Shown: positions 13,691 to 27,798 of the stretch, one piece after another
Layout of the letters: each line of letters begins with the position of its first letter
Position numbering within the stretch: position 1 is the stretch's first letter
Assembly (NCBI GenBank): GCA_964006375.1
Contig: OZ023267.1
Span: 16,007,471-16,071,470 of the forward strand
DNA length: 64,000 nucleotides
Origin: Tillus elongatus
Lineage: Eukaryota > Arthropoda > Insecta > Coleoptera > Cleridae
Direction: 5' to 3'
Translations under genes and position numbers: made by a program
The notes under the pieces: generated by a model
The model's database searches: none
What the model was told of the DNA's origin: nothing
Seen by the model: only the letters and a program-made list of their open reading frames with translations

Positions 13691-14556
13691 CACTACCACC
13701 TACCATATTGCAAGTATTCCACACCAAATACTTAGGTATACCACTAGGTATACCACACCAAATACTTAGGTTATCAAGTGTGTCATTTTGAAGTTCCATC
13801 ATACATTTGCCGAAACAATTTGTCAATTATTTATAAAAAAACGTATTCCAAAATGAGCCATCATAACGCACTTGCTACGTCTAGGCATTTTAAAGTATTT
13901 AATTAGATTATAAGACTTTAAACAAGATTATTTTAATACTTTAATTGAATAGGCAGCATAAATTACGAAAGTGTAGCATAATTAACGCCCAAACACAACG
14001 AAGTTGCAATAAATCAAGCTTGAACGGAGTACAATACCTGACACATGTTAATAATCAAAACGAACAACTCCGCCCTTAAAAAAATAACAAACTGGTTTTG
14101 ATCAGGCGCGGTATACACACGTACTTCCGGGACAGCAACAAAGAAGGAGGCGTGACTTCCGGCGGGCCGTTATCACATCTTATCGGCACAAGTGGATATT
14201 CCGAGCCTGGCAATCATATGCTAATGCAAAGAGAGTCGCTGATTTATTTATAGGAGAACGCTCTGTTTACTTTGTTCAGCCAAGATGCGTGGATCTCACG
14301 GAACCTATAGCACTATCATGAGGGTTATGATATTTACTTACTTCCTCCCAGCGATCGCTAGATACGCAAACAATTCTAGTTGAGGAGGAGGTCTTGTTCC
14401 TCCTCCTCCTCCTTTATCAGAAACAAAGGCCGCATATTGTGGAAATGAATTGTAGCATGCAGAATTATTTATGCGCTTATAGCTCAATAGTATTTGAATA
14501 GGCTATTAACCCAAATTCCAATAAAATATTAGGCGTTTAATTGTTGTAGTAGCTCT
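13691..14556. other. Unassigned DNA with a short direct repeat and one TA-core end
   Basis: A direct repeat 'ccacaccaaatacttagg' occurs at 13719-13736 and 13753-13770. At about 13850-13890 the sequence 'cataacgcacttgctacg' is an isolated end of the TA-core family. A (CTC/GAG)-rich patch lies at about 14382-14412. Nothing else is recognised. Confidence 0.5.
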
Positions 14557-14885
14557 GAGGTGTTTTTATTTATTTATTATTATTAATTTTATTGCTTAAA
14601 ATTATACAACATGTTTATTCAATAAGTCTAAGACTTGTGGTGAATATTAACATAATTTTATACATAGTTGCATCCAAAACTGCTTGACAACACTCTAAAT
14701 TCAACAACCTTAAAATTTTGACATTCCAAAAAATTTCTTTCCTGTTCCATTTCGTTCTTCTAATGTTTCACCTGATACCTCCATTTACAATTAATACTAA
14801 TCACTCCATAATACTTTTCCAACTGCAAACCTTTCTCAACTACCCATATTTTTGCCGAAATTGTAAATTTTGTACGAGACCAAAA
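14557..14885 (-). mobile_element. Probable LINE 3' UTR fragment with (TAA/TTA) tail
   Basis: This segment is alignable with 19811-20150: both start with a trinucleotide AAT/TTA run, then 'attatacaacatgt' or 'attatacagcatgt', 'gtggacttgtg'-like text and pyrimidine-rich DNA ending near 'tttttgccgaaatt'. On the minus strand the order is UTR, then trinucleotide tail, which is how CR1/L2-group LINEs end. No coding part is attached. The class is inferred from this tail only. Confidence 0.4.
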
Positions 14886-15043
14886 ATTACATGTTAATTT
14901 GACATCCTTCAAATATTATTTCGAAATAAGAACAGCACAGCTTTCAAAAACTTTGTTGTTTAGCTTTGTTGGGGTGTACTCGTTACAATAGATTCAAAAT
15001 TGAATAAGATCTATAATACCCAATTGATAATTTATAAAAAGTT

Positions 15044-18230
<3,187 letters not shown>

Positions 18231-18315
<85 letters not shown>
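18231..18315. repeat. (TA)n microsatellite right of DUF4817 transposon copy 1
   Basis: TA tract starting directly at the right TIR end (...'ccaccctgta'). Confidence 0.97.
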
Positions 18316-18318
<3 letters not shown>

Positions 18319-18884
18319 TTATTGTTTAAAAGTTACCAGTTTTTATGCTACAATAACCGATTTTCTTCTATGAAATTTCGCTAAAACAGATTTCATGTTT
18401 TATATGCAGGACTTTTTTAATCCATTTGAAAGACTACAAAGTACAATGTCAAAACAATATGGCCAATATTGATCTAGTGGAAGGACTGAATGCTTGTACT
18501 TTGAAAACTATCGTAGAATGAGCAATCTTGCAGGATTGAAGACGTATCCAATAAAGCAAATGGACAAGACGTTTACCCAGCGCTAACATATTGGAGACCT
18601 GTTTATTCTAATGCATCTGTAAGTCGACAGAAAAGCCGACGCCGAGAGCTTTGTTGAACACGTGAGTACCTGACATTATTATAAGCTCGTCGGTGCTTTC
18701 AACTTGATGAGAAAAGCAATTACATTAGGTCTTTTGTAAAAAAGAAGATGCAATATATGTAATACCATTCAGCGTCGCGAGAATGTCATTCTGATCAGAA
18801 AATTATGTCTAGTGTAGCATTCTGGATCACTCCGTTAGTTTGTTTGCGAAAAGTCGTAAATTTATGCGTTATAAAAAAAGCTTG
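18316..18884. other. Unassigned DNA
   Basis: No ORF with recognisable domains and no family-level repeat seen. Confidence 0.3.
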
Positions 18885-19655
<771 letters not shown>

Positions 19656-19810
19656 AAAGTAACAGAAACTGTCTATAACAAATCATAGTTGGGTTAATTT
19701 GGCTAATATTTGACGAAAATCAGTTAGGTCCTAATATAAAAAGATTGATTTATTTATTTAGCTTAAGGACTTCCAAATGCGTTTGCTCTGATGTGATATA
19801 GATAAATAGA

Positions 19811-20150
19811 TAATAATAATAATAATAATATTCTTTATTGGTCATAATTATACAGCATGTAAATACATATAAGTCGTGGACTTGTGAAGTATTTCGACAT
19901 AATTTTACCAACGTCATTCTAAAAATGTTTGACAGCTATCCTTCGAATAACATACTTCAAATTTTGACATACTAATTTTCAAATTTAGTTCTGCCTCTTT
20001 CTTTCTCCATCTAAAATTTCACCCAAAACCTTTACTGCCCCGTATTGTTTTCCACATAACAATACTTCAGAACAAGCAACTTTCTTTTCTGTTCCACATT
20101 TTTGCCAAAATAACAAATTTTTGGAAGAGCCAAGTTACATTGACTTTTAG
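19811..20150 (-). mobile_element. Probable LINE 3' UTR fragment with (TTA)n tail
   Basis: The minus strand ends in 'gaccaataaagaat' (an AATAAA signal) followed by a (TTA)n run (19811-19832 on the plus strand). It is alignable with 14557-14885. The signal plus trinucleotide tail resembles the 3' end of LINE-B in this window, though the bodies differ. Confidence 0.45.
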
Positions 20151-20302
20151 ATAGATTTATTTGTATGAGCTAATACAATGTTTCAAATAGACATACAATA
20201 TATTACAAAAAGATAATAATCAATAAGTAAAATAATATAAAAAATATTCACATAAATACAAACAGTCATTTAAGGCCAGATGCATTCTCACCACAATTAG
20301 AA

Positions 20303-20343
20303 CCGTAGACCGGTTTCGCTCTAATTAGAGCACATCAGTACGG
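20303..20343 (-). ncRNA. Hammerhead ribozyme-like motif at the edge of the 70-bp array
   Basis: On the minus strand the order is CCGTA (stem I, 20339-20343), CTGATGT (core, 20332-20338), GCTCTAATTAGAGC (stem II with AATT loop, 20318-20331), GAA, AC-CG-GT (stem III of two base pairs with a two-nt loop), C17 at 20308, TACGG (stem I partner, 20303-20307). All three stems pair perfectly. The only core departure is T instead of A at the last position of CTGATGA (position 9 of the standard numbering), which would be expected to impair cleavage. A two-pair stem III is usual in retroelement and satellite hammerheads, which often act as dimers. Confidence 0.6.
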
Positions 20344-20350
20344 CATAGTT

Positions 20351-21136
20351 CACATATTTCCTTTACCTACCTTTGTCCACCACTCTAAGGAGTAGGCAGA
20401 TTGAGGCCTTAGAGTGTCCTTACATGTTTCCTTTACCCACCTTTATCCACCACTCTAAGGAGTAGGCAGATTGAGGCCTTAGAGTGTCCTTACGTATTTC
20501 CTTTACCCACCTTTGTCCACCACTCTAAGGAGTAGGCAGATTGAGGCCTTAGAGTGTCCTTACGTATTTCCTTTACCCACCTTTGTCCATCACTCTAAGG
20601 AGTAGGCAGATTGAGGCCTTAGAGTGTCCTTACATATTTCCTTTACCCACCTTTGCCCACCACTCTAAGGAGTAGGCAGATTGAGGCCTTAGAGTGTCCT
20701 TACGTATTTCCTTTACCCACTTTTGTACATCACTCTAAGGAGTAGGCAGATTGAGGCCTTAGAGTGTCCTTACATATTTCCTTTACCCACCTTTGTCCAC
20801 CACTCTAAGGAGTAGGCAGATTGAGGCCTTAGAGTGTCCTTACGTATTTCCTTTACCCACCTTTGTCCACCACTCTAAGGAGTAGGCAGATTGAGGCCTT
20901 AGAGTGTCCTTACGTATTTCCTTTACCCACCTTTGTCCATCACTCTAAGGAGTAGGCAGATTGAGGCCTTAGAGTGTCCTTACATATTTCCCTTACCCAC
21001 CTTTGTCCACCACTCTAAGGAGTAGGCAGATTGAGGCCTTAGAGTGTCCTTACATATTTCCTGTACCCACCTTTGTCCATCACTCTAAGGAGTAGGCAGA
21101 TTGAGGCCTTAGAGTGTCCTTACATATTTCCTTTAC
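20351..21136. repeat. Tandem repeat, 70-bp unit, eleven copies, with internal hairpin
   Basis: Units recur every 70 bp (for example 'tttccttta' at 20357, 20427, 20497 and so on to 21127). Each unit carries the perfect inverted repeat CACTCTAAGG / CCTTAGAGTG separated by 16 nt. Copies differ at only a few positions ('catatttcc' against 'cgtatttcc', 'gtccac' against 'gtccat'), and these variants recur in several units in a block-like way, suggesting local exchange. It is not a CRISPR: the units are contiguous without unique spacers. Confidence 0.95.
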
Positions 21137-21138
21137 CT

Positions 21139-21180
21139 CTTGAAAATGGCTCCAAAACAGGAGCCGAAACGTCGAGTTTC
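21139..21180 (+). ncRNA. Degraded hammerhead-like motif at the other edge of the array
   Basis: A perfect hairpin GGCTCC (21148-21153) / GGAGCC (21160-21165) is followed directly by GAAAC and GTC (21166-21173), the second half of a hammerhead with a minimal stem III. The first half should be CTGAnGA but reads CTTGAAAATG. So half the core is clear and half is lost. It points the opposite way to the motif at 20303-20343. Confidence 0.35.
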
Positions 21181-21224
21181 CATAAATTCTGGACGCGGTT
21201 TAACCCGAGAACCAAGCATGTCTC

Positions 21225-21443
<219 letters not shown>

Positions 21444-22500
21444 ACCGATAACTCAAAAAATAATGGTAATAGATAAAATTTAGCACATACCTTCCTTTTG
21501 TAAATGGCTTGGATAAGTTCGTTAATCAGGAAAATTTGAAGAGGTTTTTCAAAAAAATTTTGAGTTTTCATTCAAAAAGAAAATATATCTCCGGAATTAA
21601 CAAAGTAAGGGCAACCAAATTTGGTACTACGCGGGTTCATATAATTATAGGTAAGCTACCTACCAAAATCTAGCTCTGTAGGTTAAAGGATAAAAAGTTA
21701 CAGGCATTTAAAGAAAAATAAATTTCGGTTTTCCTCAAAACTTCAAGTCGCGATTTAAAATGTCAAAATTGGTAATATTTAGGCAATGAACCTGAAATTA
21801 ATATGAGCTATAGAAAGAAAATGTCTCAAGAAGAATGCTTTACAAAGCCTGAACTCTTAGTTTCAATCGTCATTGTCTTTCATTTTACTAATGTTCCCAG
21901 AAAATTCATTTAAAATAGACCCTTTTTCTGATGCTTTGGCAGTAGTGTTGGCTATAGAGTTTATCGTTTAATGGTACATCATTTTTGTCAAATTTTCGTA
22001 AAAAAATCATTAAAGCTCAATATATCCGTTATTATGTAAGTTACGAAAAAAAATCTTGAGCTACATCTTAAAAAATATTTCCACAATTACAGGTGGCCCA
22101 TAAGTCGTTGGTGATTCAAATTTTCTTTTTTTTAATCGAACACGCCCTATGTTATTGAATTTTTGCATTTTCCATCGAAATATAATACAACTTTGTAAGA
22201 AAAGAAATTCGGGACGCAGCAAGTGCGTTATGGTAGCGAATTTTGATTAAATGCTTCAAATTTGAATAGCTCAATTTGCTATTAACCTAGAAGGTTGACC
22301 AGGAAACCAGTTTTTTCGGGAACAATTTAAGTCTACTTTCGAAAATTTTTGTACATTTTCAAACAATAAAGTTATTTTGATGAAACATGGCACATTGTTT
22401 CTACTATATAGATTGATGCCTGCTTTCTTAAAATAAACATGCTTGCTATTAAAAACATTTTTATGAAAATTCACTACCATAACGCACTTGCGTTGTGTCG

Positions 22501-23467
22501 AAGTTTTTTAATTAAATGTTTTAGATACGTTAACGTTATCTTTAGGGACACACAAGGCTAAAACGAGGTCCCATCAAACGATATTAAGTGTGTTGTCTTC
22601 TTTCATGGCTGCGGTCGTCTGACCATTCGCACATTTTTAACGATATTAAAACCTCACCTTTAACCAATTTAATACTTTTCACTTAATGGGTAAATTCAAG
22701 TGAATTGTAATTTTAAAAACGTTGTAAAGCACACAAACCTTTGGATTAATTTTTTAAACCATTTTGCTACGTAGTATGTCGGATAATCTACAGCGAAAAC
22801 GTAATGTCTCAGCGAGTTTTCGGTTTGTGAATTTTCGGAAGACAATACTTTTTGGGGACTTTTGAGTTTCAAACTTCTAACTTTCTTCCCAAATCTTTTG
22901 CAAAAAATTATCTAAAATTATGTTTCACTTCAGAAGTAGCTTTTGGCAGCTGGTTCCTGTTTAGTCCTTATACGGCCCTGTTTGTATTGTATTATTAACT
23001 CTCTATTTATAATCGTTCTCGCTTATTATATATTTTTAGAGTTCCAAGCATAATAGGGATTGAACTGCTCACTAATAGTATTTGTAGGTTGAATTCAAAT
23101 ATGATCTAAACAGATTTCGATATCGCTGGAGCCTATAGTATTAACATTGACGTTACTCACGTTAGCATTAACGTTAACATGTGATTAGTACAGCAGAGGC
23201 AATTGTGGTGTATAATTGAAAATTACATAATGTATATTGAAACCACTAATCAAGGTATAACTGTCGAACTACGTTAACAATGGCCACCAATCAGAAATGT
23301 TGTGCATACCTGTAAACTGCAGCTTTGATGTTATTGACAATTTGATGGATTACATATCGCCTAACTAAATTAAATTTAGGGGTAGCAGTATAATATCTTA
23401 TATTAACTGCTTAGAAACGATTTCATAAATTATAAGCTTGATATTGGTGCTTGATACATTTTGTGCA
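22501..23467. other. Unassigned DNA
   Basis: No ORF with recognisable domains, tandem repeat or RNA motif seen. Confidence 0.3.
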
Positions 23468-24875
23468 GATGTGTCAATTATCGCAAAAACTACTCGAGTA
23501 CAACCCATCCCCAAGAAAGGATCCAAAGCGCTTCCTAGCAACTACAGGCATATTTCTCTCCTTTCAGTCGTCTCTAAAGTGATGGAAAAGTATATAAACA
23601 CCAAATTACTTTTTCTTGAAAAACACAGTCTAATCCACGACAGGCAGTATGGATTCCATCAGCGCAGATCGACTGACGACCTCCTTTTTTTTGTCACCCA
23701 TTCTTGGAACAAGTCTATGGAATAACACGGTGAATCCCAGATTGTTGCTCTAGATATATCAAAAGCATTCGACGAGGTCTGCCACGCAGCGCTGTTTAAT
23801 AAACTTCCGACCTATGGCCTACCACAAAAACTTTGTACCTGGACAGCAAATTTCCTCTTCAACAGGAGCATATCTGTTGTTGTGGATGGCCATTCCTCTA
23901 AACTATATCCAATTAATGCAGGAGTTCCTCAAGGTTCAGCTTTAGCCCCTACTTTGTTTCTTCTCCACATCAAGGACCTCCTCTCTAGCACATCCAACCC
24001 AGTTCACAGTTACGCGGACGACAGCACCCTCCACTCAAATATACAATATTCTAAGCCTGTCTCTTTAGCCCAATTAGATGAGGATCGCAGACTCATGGAG
24101 GGTTCTGTTTCCGTGGATCTCCATATTAGACTGGGGAAGTATAAATCTTGTACATTTCAACCCCACCAAAACTAAGTTTTGCTTTCTTTCTCACAAGAGA
24201 TACACCAGCCCTAGACCTATCACAATGAACAACCAAGTTATTCAAAGTAATGAATCCTTTTCTCTTGGTGGCGTTTCTGGCAATCGAAATCTTAATGGGC
24301 ACCAACATGTCACATCAATTGCTAAGAAATTAGGTTTCCTCTTCCGGGCTCGCAAATACTTTTCACCAGCTAATCTGTATACCTTATATACTTCACAAAT
24401 AAGGCTAAACCTCGAATGCTGCTCCCACATCTGGGGTGCAGCTGCCGCTTCTACACTCGCTATCCTGTACTCCATTCAAAAAAAGAGCTATACGTCTCAT
24501 CGGTGACCCTACCCTCACCCAAAGACCTCTCTTTCTCTCTCTCTTTTATAGATATCTGCAAGGGCACTGCTCAGAGGAGCTTTCCTCCATAGTTCCCCCA
24601 CCTGCTGCCCCCAGAAGATCTACCAGGGGAACAAAGCGAATGCACTCTTTTACTGTCCAAGTCACCAGACATAGAACACCTTGTTATGCCCGCTCTTTTG
24701 TTCCGAGGACTTGCAAGTTGTGGAATTCCTTGCCGACACATGTTTTTCCTTCTCCTCCGAACCTCCAAGTCTTTAAGTCCAGCATTAACAATCTGCCTCT
24801 TTCCTCCTTGTCAACACCCACGGTACGATAGTATTTAGGCTGTAAGCCCCCGTGGTGTGTTGTTGAAATTAAAAA
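23468..24875 (+). mobile_element. LINE family A, RT half, 5'-truncated
   Basis: Plus-strand copy starting within the RT ('TRVQPIPKKGSKALPSNYR', 'KVMEKYINTK', 'DRQYGFHQRRSTDDLL'). It runs through 'ALDISKAFD'-equivalent text, 'GVPQGSALAP' and the catalytic 'YADD' (about 24011-24022) to the family C-terminal end 'RTCKLWNSLPTHVF', 'SSLSTPTVR' and the stop TAG at about 24832, then a short UTR and oligo(A) (about 24870). A TAA replaces a codon after 'WNKSME' (about 23723), and frame changes occur near 24150, 24160 and 24480. The endonuclease is absent. It ends close to a (CATA)n/(TA)n tract. It is dead by sequence. Confidence 0.85.
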
Positions 24876-24911
24876 AAAAAAACAGGTTGTTGTTGTTAAA
24901 CAAGGTTGAGG

Positions 24912-24924
24912 ATAGCTTACATAC

Positions 24925-25006
<82 letters not shown>

Positions 25007-25145
25007 ATATAAAAATTGAAATTGACCATGGATATGGGTTCTAGGAAGCTTAGTTCGCGCTCATTTTAAGAAATTTTTTCAAAATTCAAAAGTCGGGATC
25101 TTCTCATTAGTGCTTTTTTTTTAAAGAAAATTTACTAAAAGGATG
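24912..25145 (+). mobile_element. TA-core interspersed repeat, copy F (right part only)
   Basis: (CATA)n then (TA)n (24938-25003), 'aaacatataaaaattgaaa', 'ccatggatatgggttctagg', 'ttcaaaattcaaaagtcggg' and the end hairpin 'cattagtgc' to 'aaaatttacta' at about 25108-25140. The left body is missing; a family A LINE lies there instead. Confidence 0.65.
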
Positions 25146-25689
25146 TACACAGGGAAACTTTTCTTAAGGTCAATAGGATCCATCACGACGACTTAATTTT
25201 AAAATCATAATAACTGACTTTCTATTAACATAAAATATTTAATTTTCGTGTGTGACCAAGTTTTTGTAAAAGAAACATCTGTAACAAATTTCAAACTTGA
25301 ATATTTTCCGAGATATCATCTTTTTAAACTTCTATTATTTTGTGTGTTTCATCAGGCTTGAATGATTTCATGACAATTGTACCATAACGCACTTGGGTCC
25401 AGACTAATTACTTATTTTCTTTACGTTTGTCTCCAACATATCGATTTTTAGTGTGGCTTTTCCTAACACAACATACACTAGACCGAAGATCTCTTGCAAT
25501 TATCTTTTCGTTTCTCCTATCACTACTATAAAATGTTCAATGAAATGCCAAAGTAAGCCTATGCTTACCTTTTATATTGGTACTATTACCAATATAAAAG
25601 GCGACTTTTAAAATCCACATAACTAAAAATTACGGCAGACTAGACTTGACATAATAGTACAGGCAATATAGGACCCGTTACTCGTGTCC
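25146..25689. other. Unassigned DNA with a perfect 15-bp palindrome
   Basis: Contains the inverted repeat 25568-25582 / 25587-25601 (ccttttatattggta and its exact complement, 4-nt loop) and an isolated TA-core end 'accataacgcacttggg' at about 25380-25400. No coding region is recognised. Confidence 0.5.
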
Positions 25690-26070
25690 ATAATGCACTA
25701 AACTACAGGAGTTCTTTTTTGTTTTGTTTTGATAGATAGGTTCAGAATTACGTACTAAATGTAAAAACACAAAATCCTTACAAATTAGGAGGGCGGAAGT
25801 GCCGCCATTTTGAGAAACACCGTTTCGGCCTATATCTCCGTAACCGTAAGTTTGGGCCAAAAATTGTAATGACCTTTATTGTAGATAATTGCATTTCTCA
25901 TCTTTTTTGTTTTTTTTTTGGCATCACTCACCGTTTACAACTTATACGACTATTAGCATTCATTTATTGACTTTTTTACTTATATCTTGGTTAATAATTG
26001 TTTGAGAAATAAAATGCTTATAACTTAACTTTTCAATAGACAAATTTCCTACAATTTTTACAAAAACCTT
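25690..26070 (+). repeat. Left arm of a large inverted repeat
   Basis: About 370 bp that recur as the reverse complement at 31425-31785: shared text includes 'gataggttcagaattacgta', 'gaggg(c)ggaagtgccgcc', 'tataagttg'-type text and 'cttttcaat(a/c)gacaaatt'. The arms are perhaps 80-85 percent alike by eye. Between them lie a TA-core copy and LINE-B. They may be the long TIRs of a foldback-type element or two opposed copies of another repeat. Confidence 0.75.
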
Positions 26071-26604
26071 TTTTTCTCAAATCAATATTTTCAAAGTTAT
26101 AACGCGTTAAATGTTGCACTTTTCAATCGACAAATTTTTCTGGAAATATTTTAGTAAAATAAAGGACAATGACGGTAGAAGCTAAGACTTTAGGCTTTGT
26201 AAAACGATCTACTTGAGACATTTTCTTTCCATAGCTTATATTAGTTTCAGGTTCTTTGCGTAAATGTTGCCAATTTTGACGTTTTAATTCGCGACTTTGA
26301 CGTTTAGAGGAAAACCCCAATTTATTTTTCTTTAAATGCCTATAACCTTTTTGACTTTGAACCTACAGACCTAAATTTTGGTATACCTATAATGACATAA
26401 AACTGCGTACCAAATTTGGTTGCCCTTACTTTGTTATTTCCAGATATATGATTTTTTTTCGAAAGAAAACATAACATTTATCGGGAAAACCTGTGCCGAT
26501 TTTCTTGGCTAACAAACTTATCCAAGCCACTTACAAGATACAAGAGGAAGGTATTCACCAAATTTAATTAAAATCGGCCCATTATTTTTTGAGTTATCGG
26601 TGTG
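26071..26604 (+). mobile_element. TA-core interspersed repeat, copy G, left part
   Basis: Long-form body ('ctggaaatattttagtaaaa', 'gttgcccttactttgttatt', 'gctaacaaacttatccaagc', 'ttttgagttatcggtgtga') leading into a short TA tract (26605-26622), which is cut by LINE-B. The right part resumes at 31259. Confidence 0.75.
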
Positions 26605-26622
26605 ATATATATATATATATAT
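26605..26622. repeat. Short (TA)n at the 5' junction of LINE-B
   Basis: TA dinucleotides directly before the LINE 5' end; together with 31166-31258 it forms the split tract. Confidence 0.9.
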
Positions 26623-26624
26623 CA

Positions 26625-26658
26625 TCAGTTCGAAATGTGGTCTCGCCCGGAGTAGACG
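26625..26658 (+). promoter_or_regulatory. LINE-B promoter: Inr (TCAGT) plus DPE (AGACG)
   Basis: TCAGT at 26625-26629 matches the arthropod initiator; taking its A (26627) as +1, the sequence AGACG falls exactly at +28 to +32 (26654-26658) and fits the downstream promoter element consensus RGWYV. This TATA-less arrangement is known for insect non-LTR elements and lets the promoter move with the transcript. The +1 lies within five bases of the element's 5' edge, which agrees. Confidence 0.7.
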
Positions 26659-26762
26659 CGTTTATTAGGGTCTCTGCTTACTCTGTGTAGTTTGTCTGTG
26701 TAAAACGGCCAGCAGGTATAAGATTTCAAACTCTAGTGTTGTTAAACGCAAATTAGTGCACA

Positions 26763-27494
26763 ATGGCTGGTGGTGGAAGTGACAGATCAACTAGAAACAA
26801 TTCCAAACAGCAGCCCACAACCCCAAGGGGTAATGATAACTTCAATGAATCATTAATACTTAACTGTATAGATAAAGCTCTTAACTCTGATAGAATGATC
26901 GAGATGTTTTGCGACAAACTAACAGCCAGTTTCGAGATTAAGTTGAATGAAAAAATCAACAAACTTTTCGAAAAGTATCTAGAACAAATTCAATCAATGA
27001 AGGACCTTCTAAATCACCACAACTCTAAAATTGCTGAATTAAAGTCGCAAATTGATGAAATGGAGCAAGCTAAAAGGAATAATAATATCCGCATATTTGG
27101 TATGGCGGACTCCCCCTTTGAAAACACAGAAAACTGCGTTAAAACTATGTTAGAACATCAACTCGGTACAAAAATAGTAAACGTTGAAGCCTGTTACAGA
27201 ATAGGCAAATATCAAGAAGATTCATGCCGACCAATTTATGTGCAAATCTCAAGTCACAAAGAGAAAAGCGCAGTCTTTAAACAAAAGAAATTACTTAAAG
27301 GTTCAAAGGTAGCTATAAAAGAAGATCTGACAAAAGAAAGATTACAGATTATGAAAGAAGTTACTGATCGTTTCGGCTATAAAAACGTCTGGAGTATAGA
27401 TGGAACAATATTTATAAAACATAAATCAAGAATTCACAAACTTTACAATCTCTGCTCCTGGAATAAGCTATCGTCCACCGTGTTAACTACATAG
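26763..27494 (+). CDS. LINE-B ORF1 protein (coiled coil + RRM-like RNA-binding protein)
   Basis: Encodes 243 residues. Residues 1-30 are polar and Gly/Ser/Asn-rich. Residues about 33-105 are strongly helical with heptad-like spacing ('IKLNEKINKLFEKYLEQI', 'HNSKIAELKSQIDEMEQAK') and likely form a coiled coil for trimerisation. From residue 107, 'NNNIRIFGM' then 'VEACYRIGK', 'RPIYVQISS' and 'KEDLTKERL' follow the RRM and C-terminal domain pattern of L1-type ORF1 ('Transposase_22'-like) proteins, which bind the element RNA and help reverse transcription. No CCHC knuckles are seen. The ATG is the first one after the mapped promoter, 136 bases downstream, and the context 'cacaATGg' is acceptable. 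The frame is fully open. ORF2 starts 304 bp after the stop, in a different frame, so it needs re-initiation or another route. The fold assignment is inferred from pattern, not from a search. Confidence 0.8.
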   Translation: MAGGGSDRSTRNNSKQQPTTPRGNDNFNESLILNCIDKALNSDRMIEMFCDKLTASFEIKLNEKINKLFEKYLEQIQSMKDLLNHHNSKIAELKSQIDEMEQAKRNNNIRIFGMADSPFENTENCVKTMLEHQLGTKIVNVEACYRIGKYQEDSCRPIYVQISSHKEKSAVFKQKKLLKGSKVAIKEDLTKERLQIMKEVTDRFGYKNVWSIDGTIFIKHKSRIHKLYNLCSWNKLSSTVLTT

Positions 27495-27798
27495 GTCAAG
27501 AAATGTGATGATTATCAACACGGGTTATTTAGTGCAGTGAATAGTGGCTAATCTTACTTTCCATCGTAACTAAATAGTGCAAGTTAGAGCAAATTTTCTG
27601 CTTATTCTTTAGTGTACAATATGACTCAAAATTCTCAAAATTTTATCATCTAAAAATATACTCCTTATAACTTCCTATTAATATAGCAGTGTACCCAATT
27701 CTCATGCGAAACTTACGTAAGTACTGCATTATATAGAATATCTACTAACTGATATATTCCGTTCTTGGTGCCATAGAATACACTTACCTTAATAGTAA

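Noticed and set aside
20351..21136. Regular 70-bp repeats resembling a CRISPR array
   Set aside because: Units are contiguous with no unique spacers, and the setting is a eukaryotic transposon-rich region.
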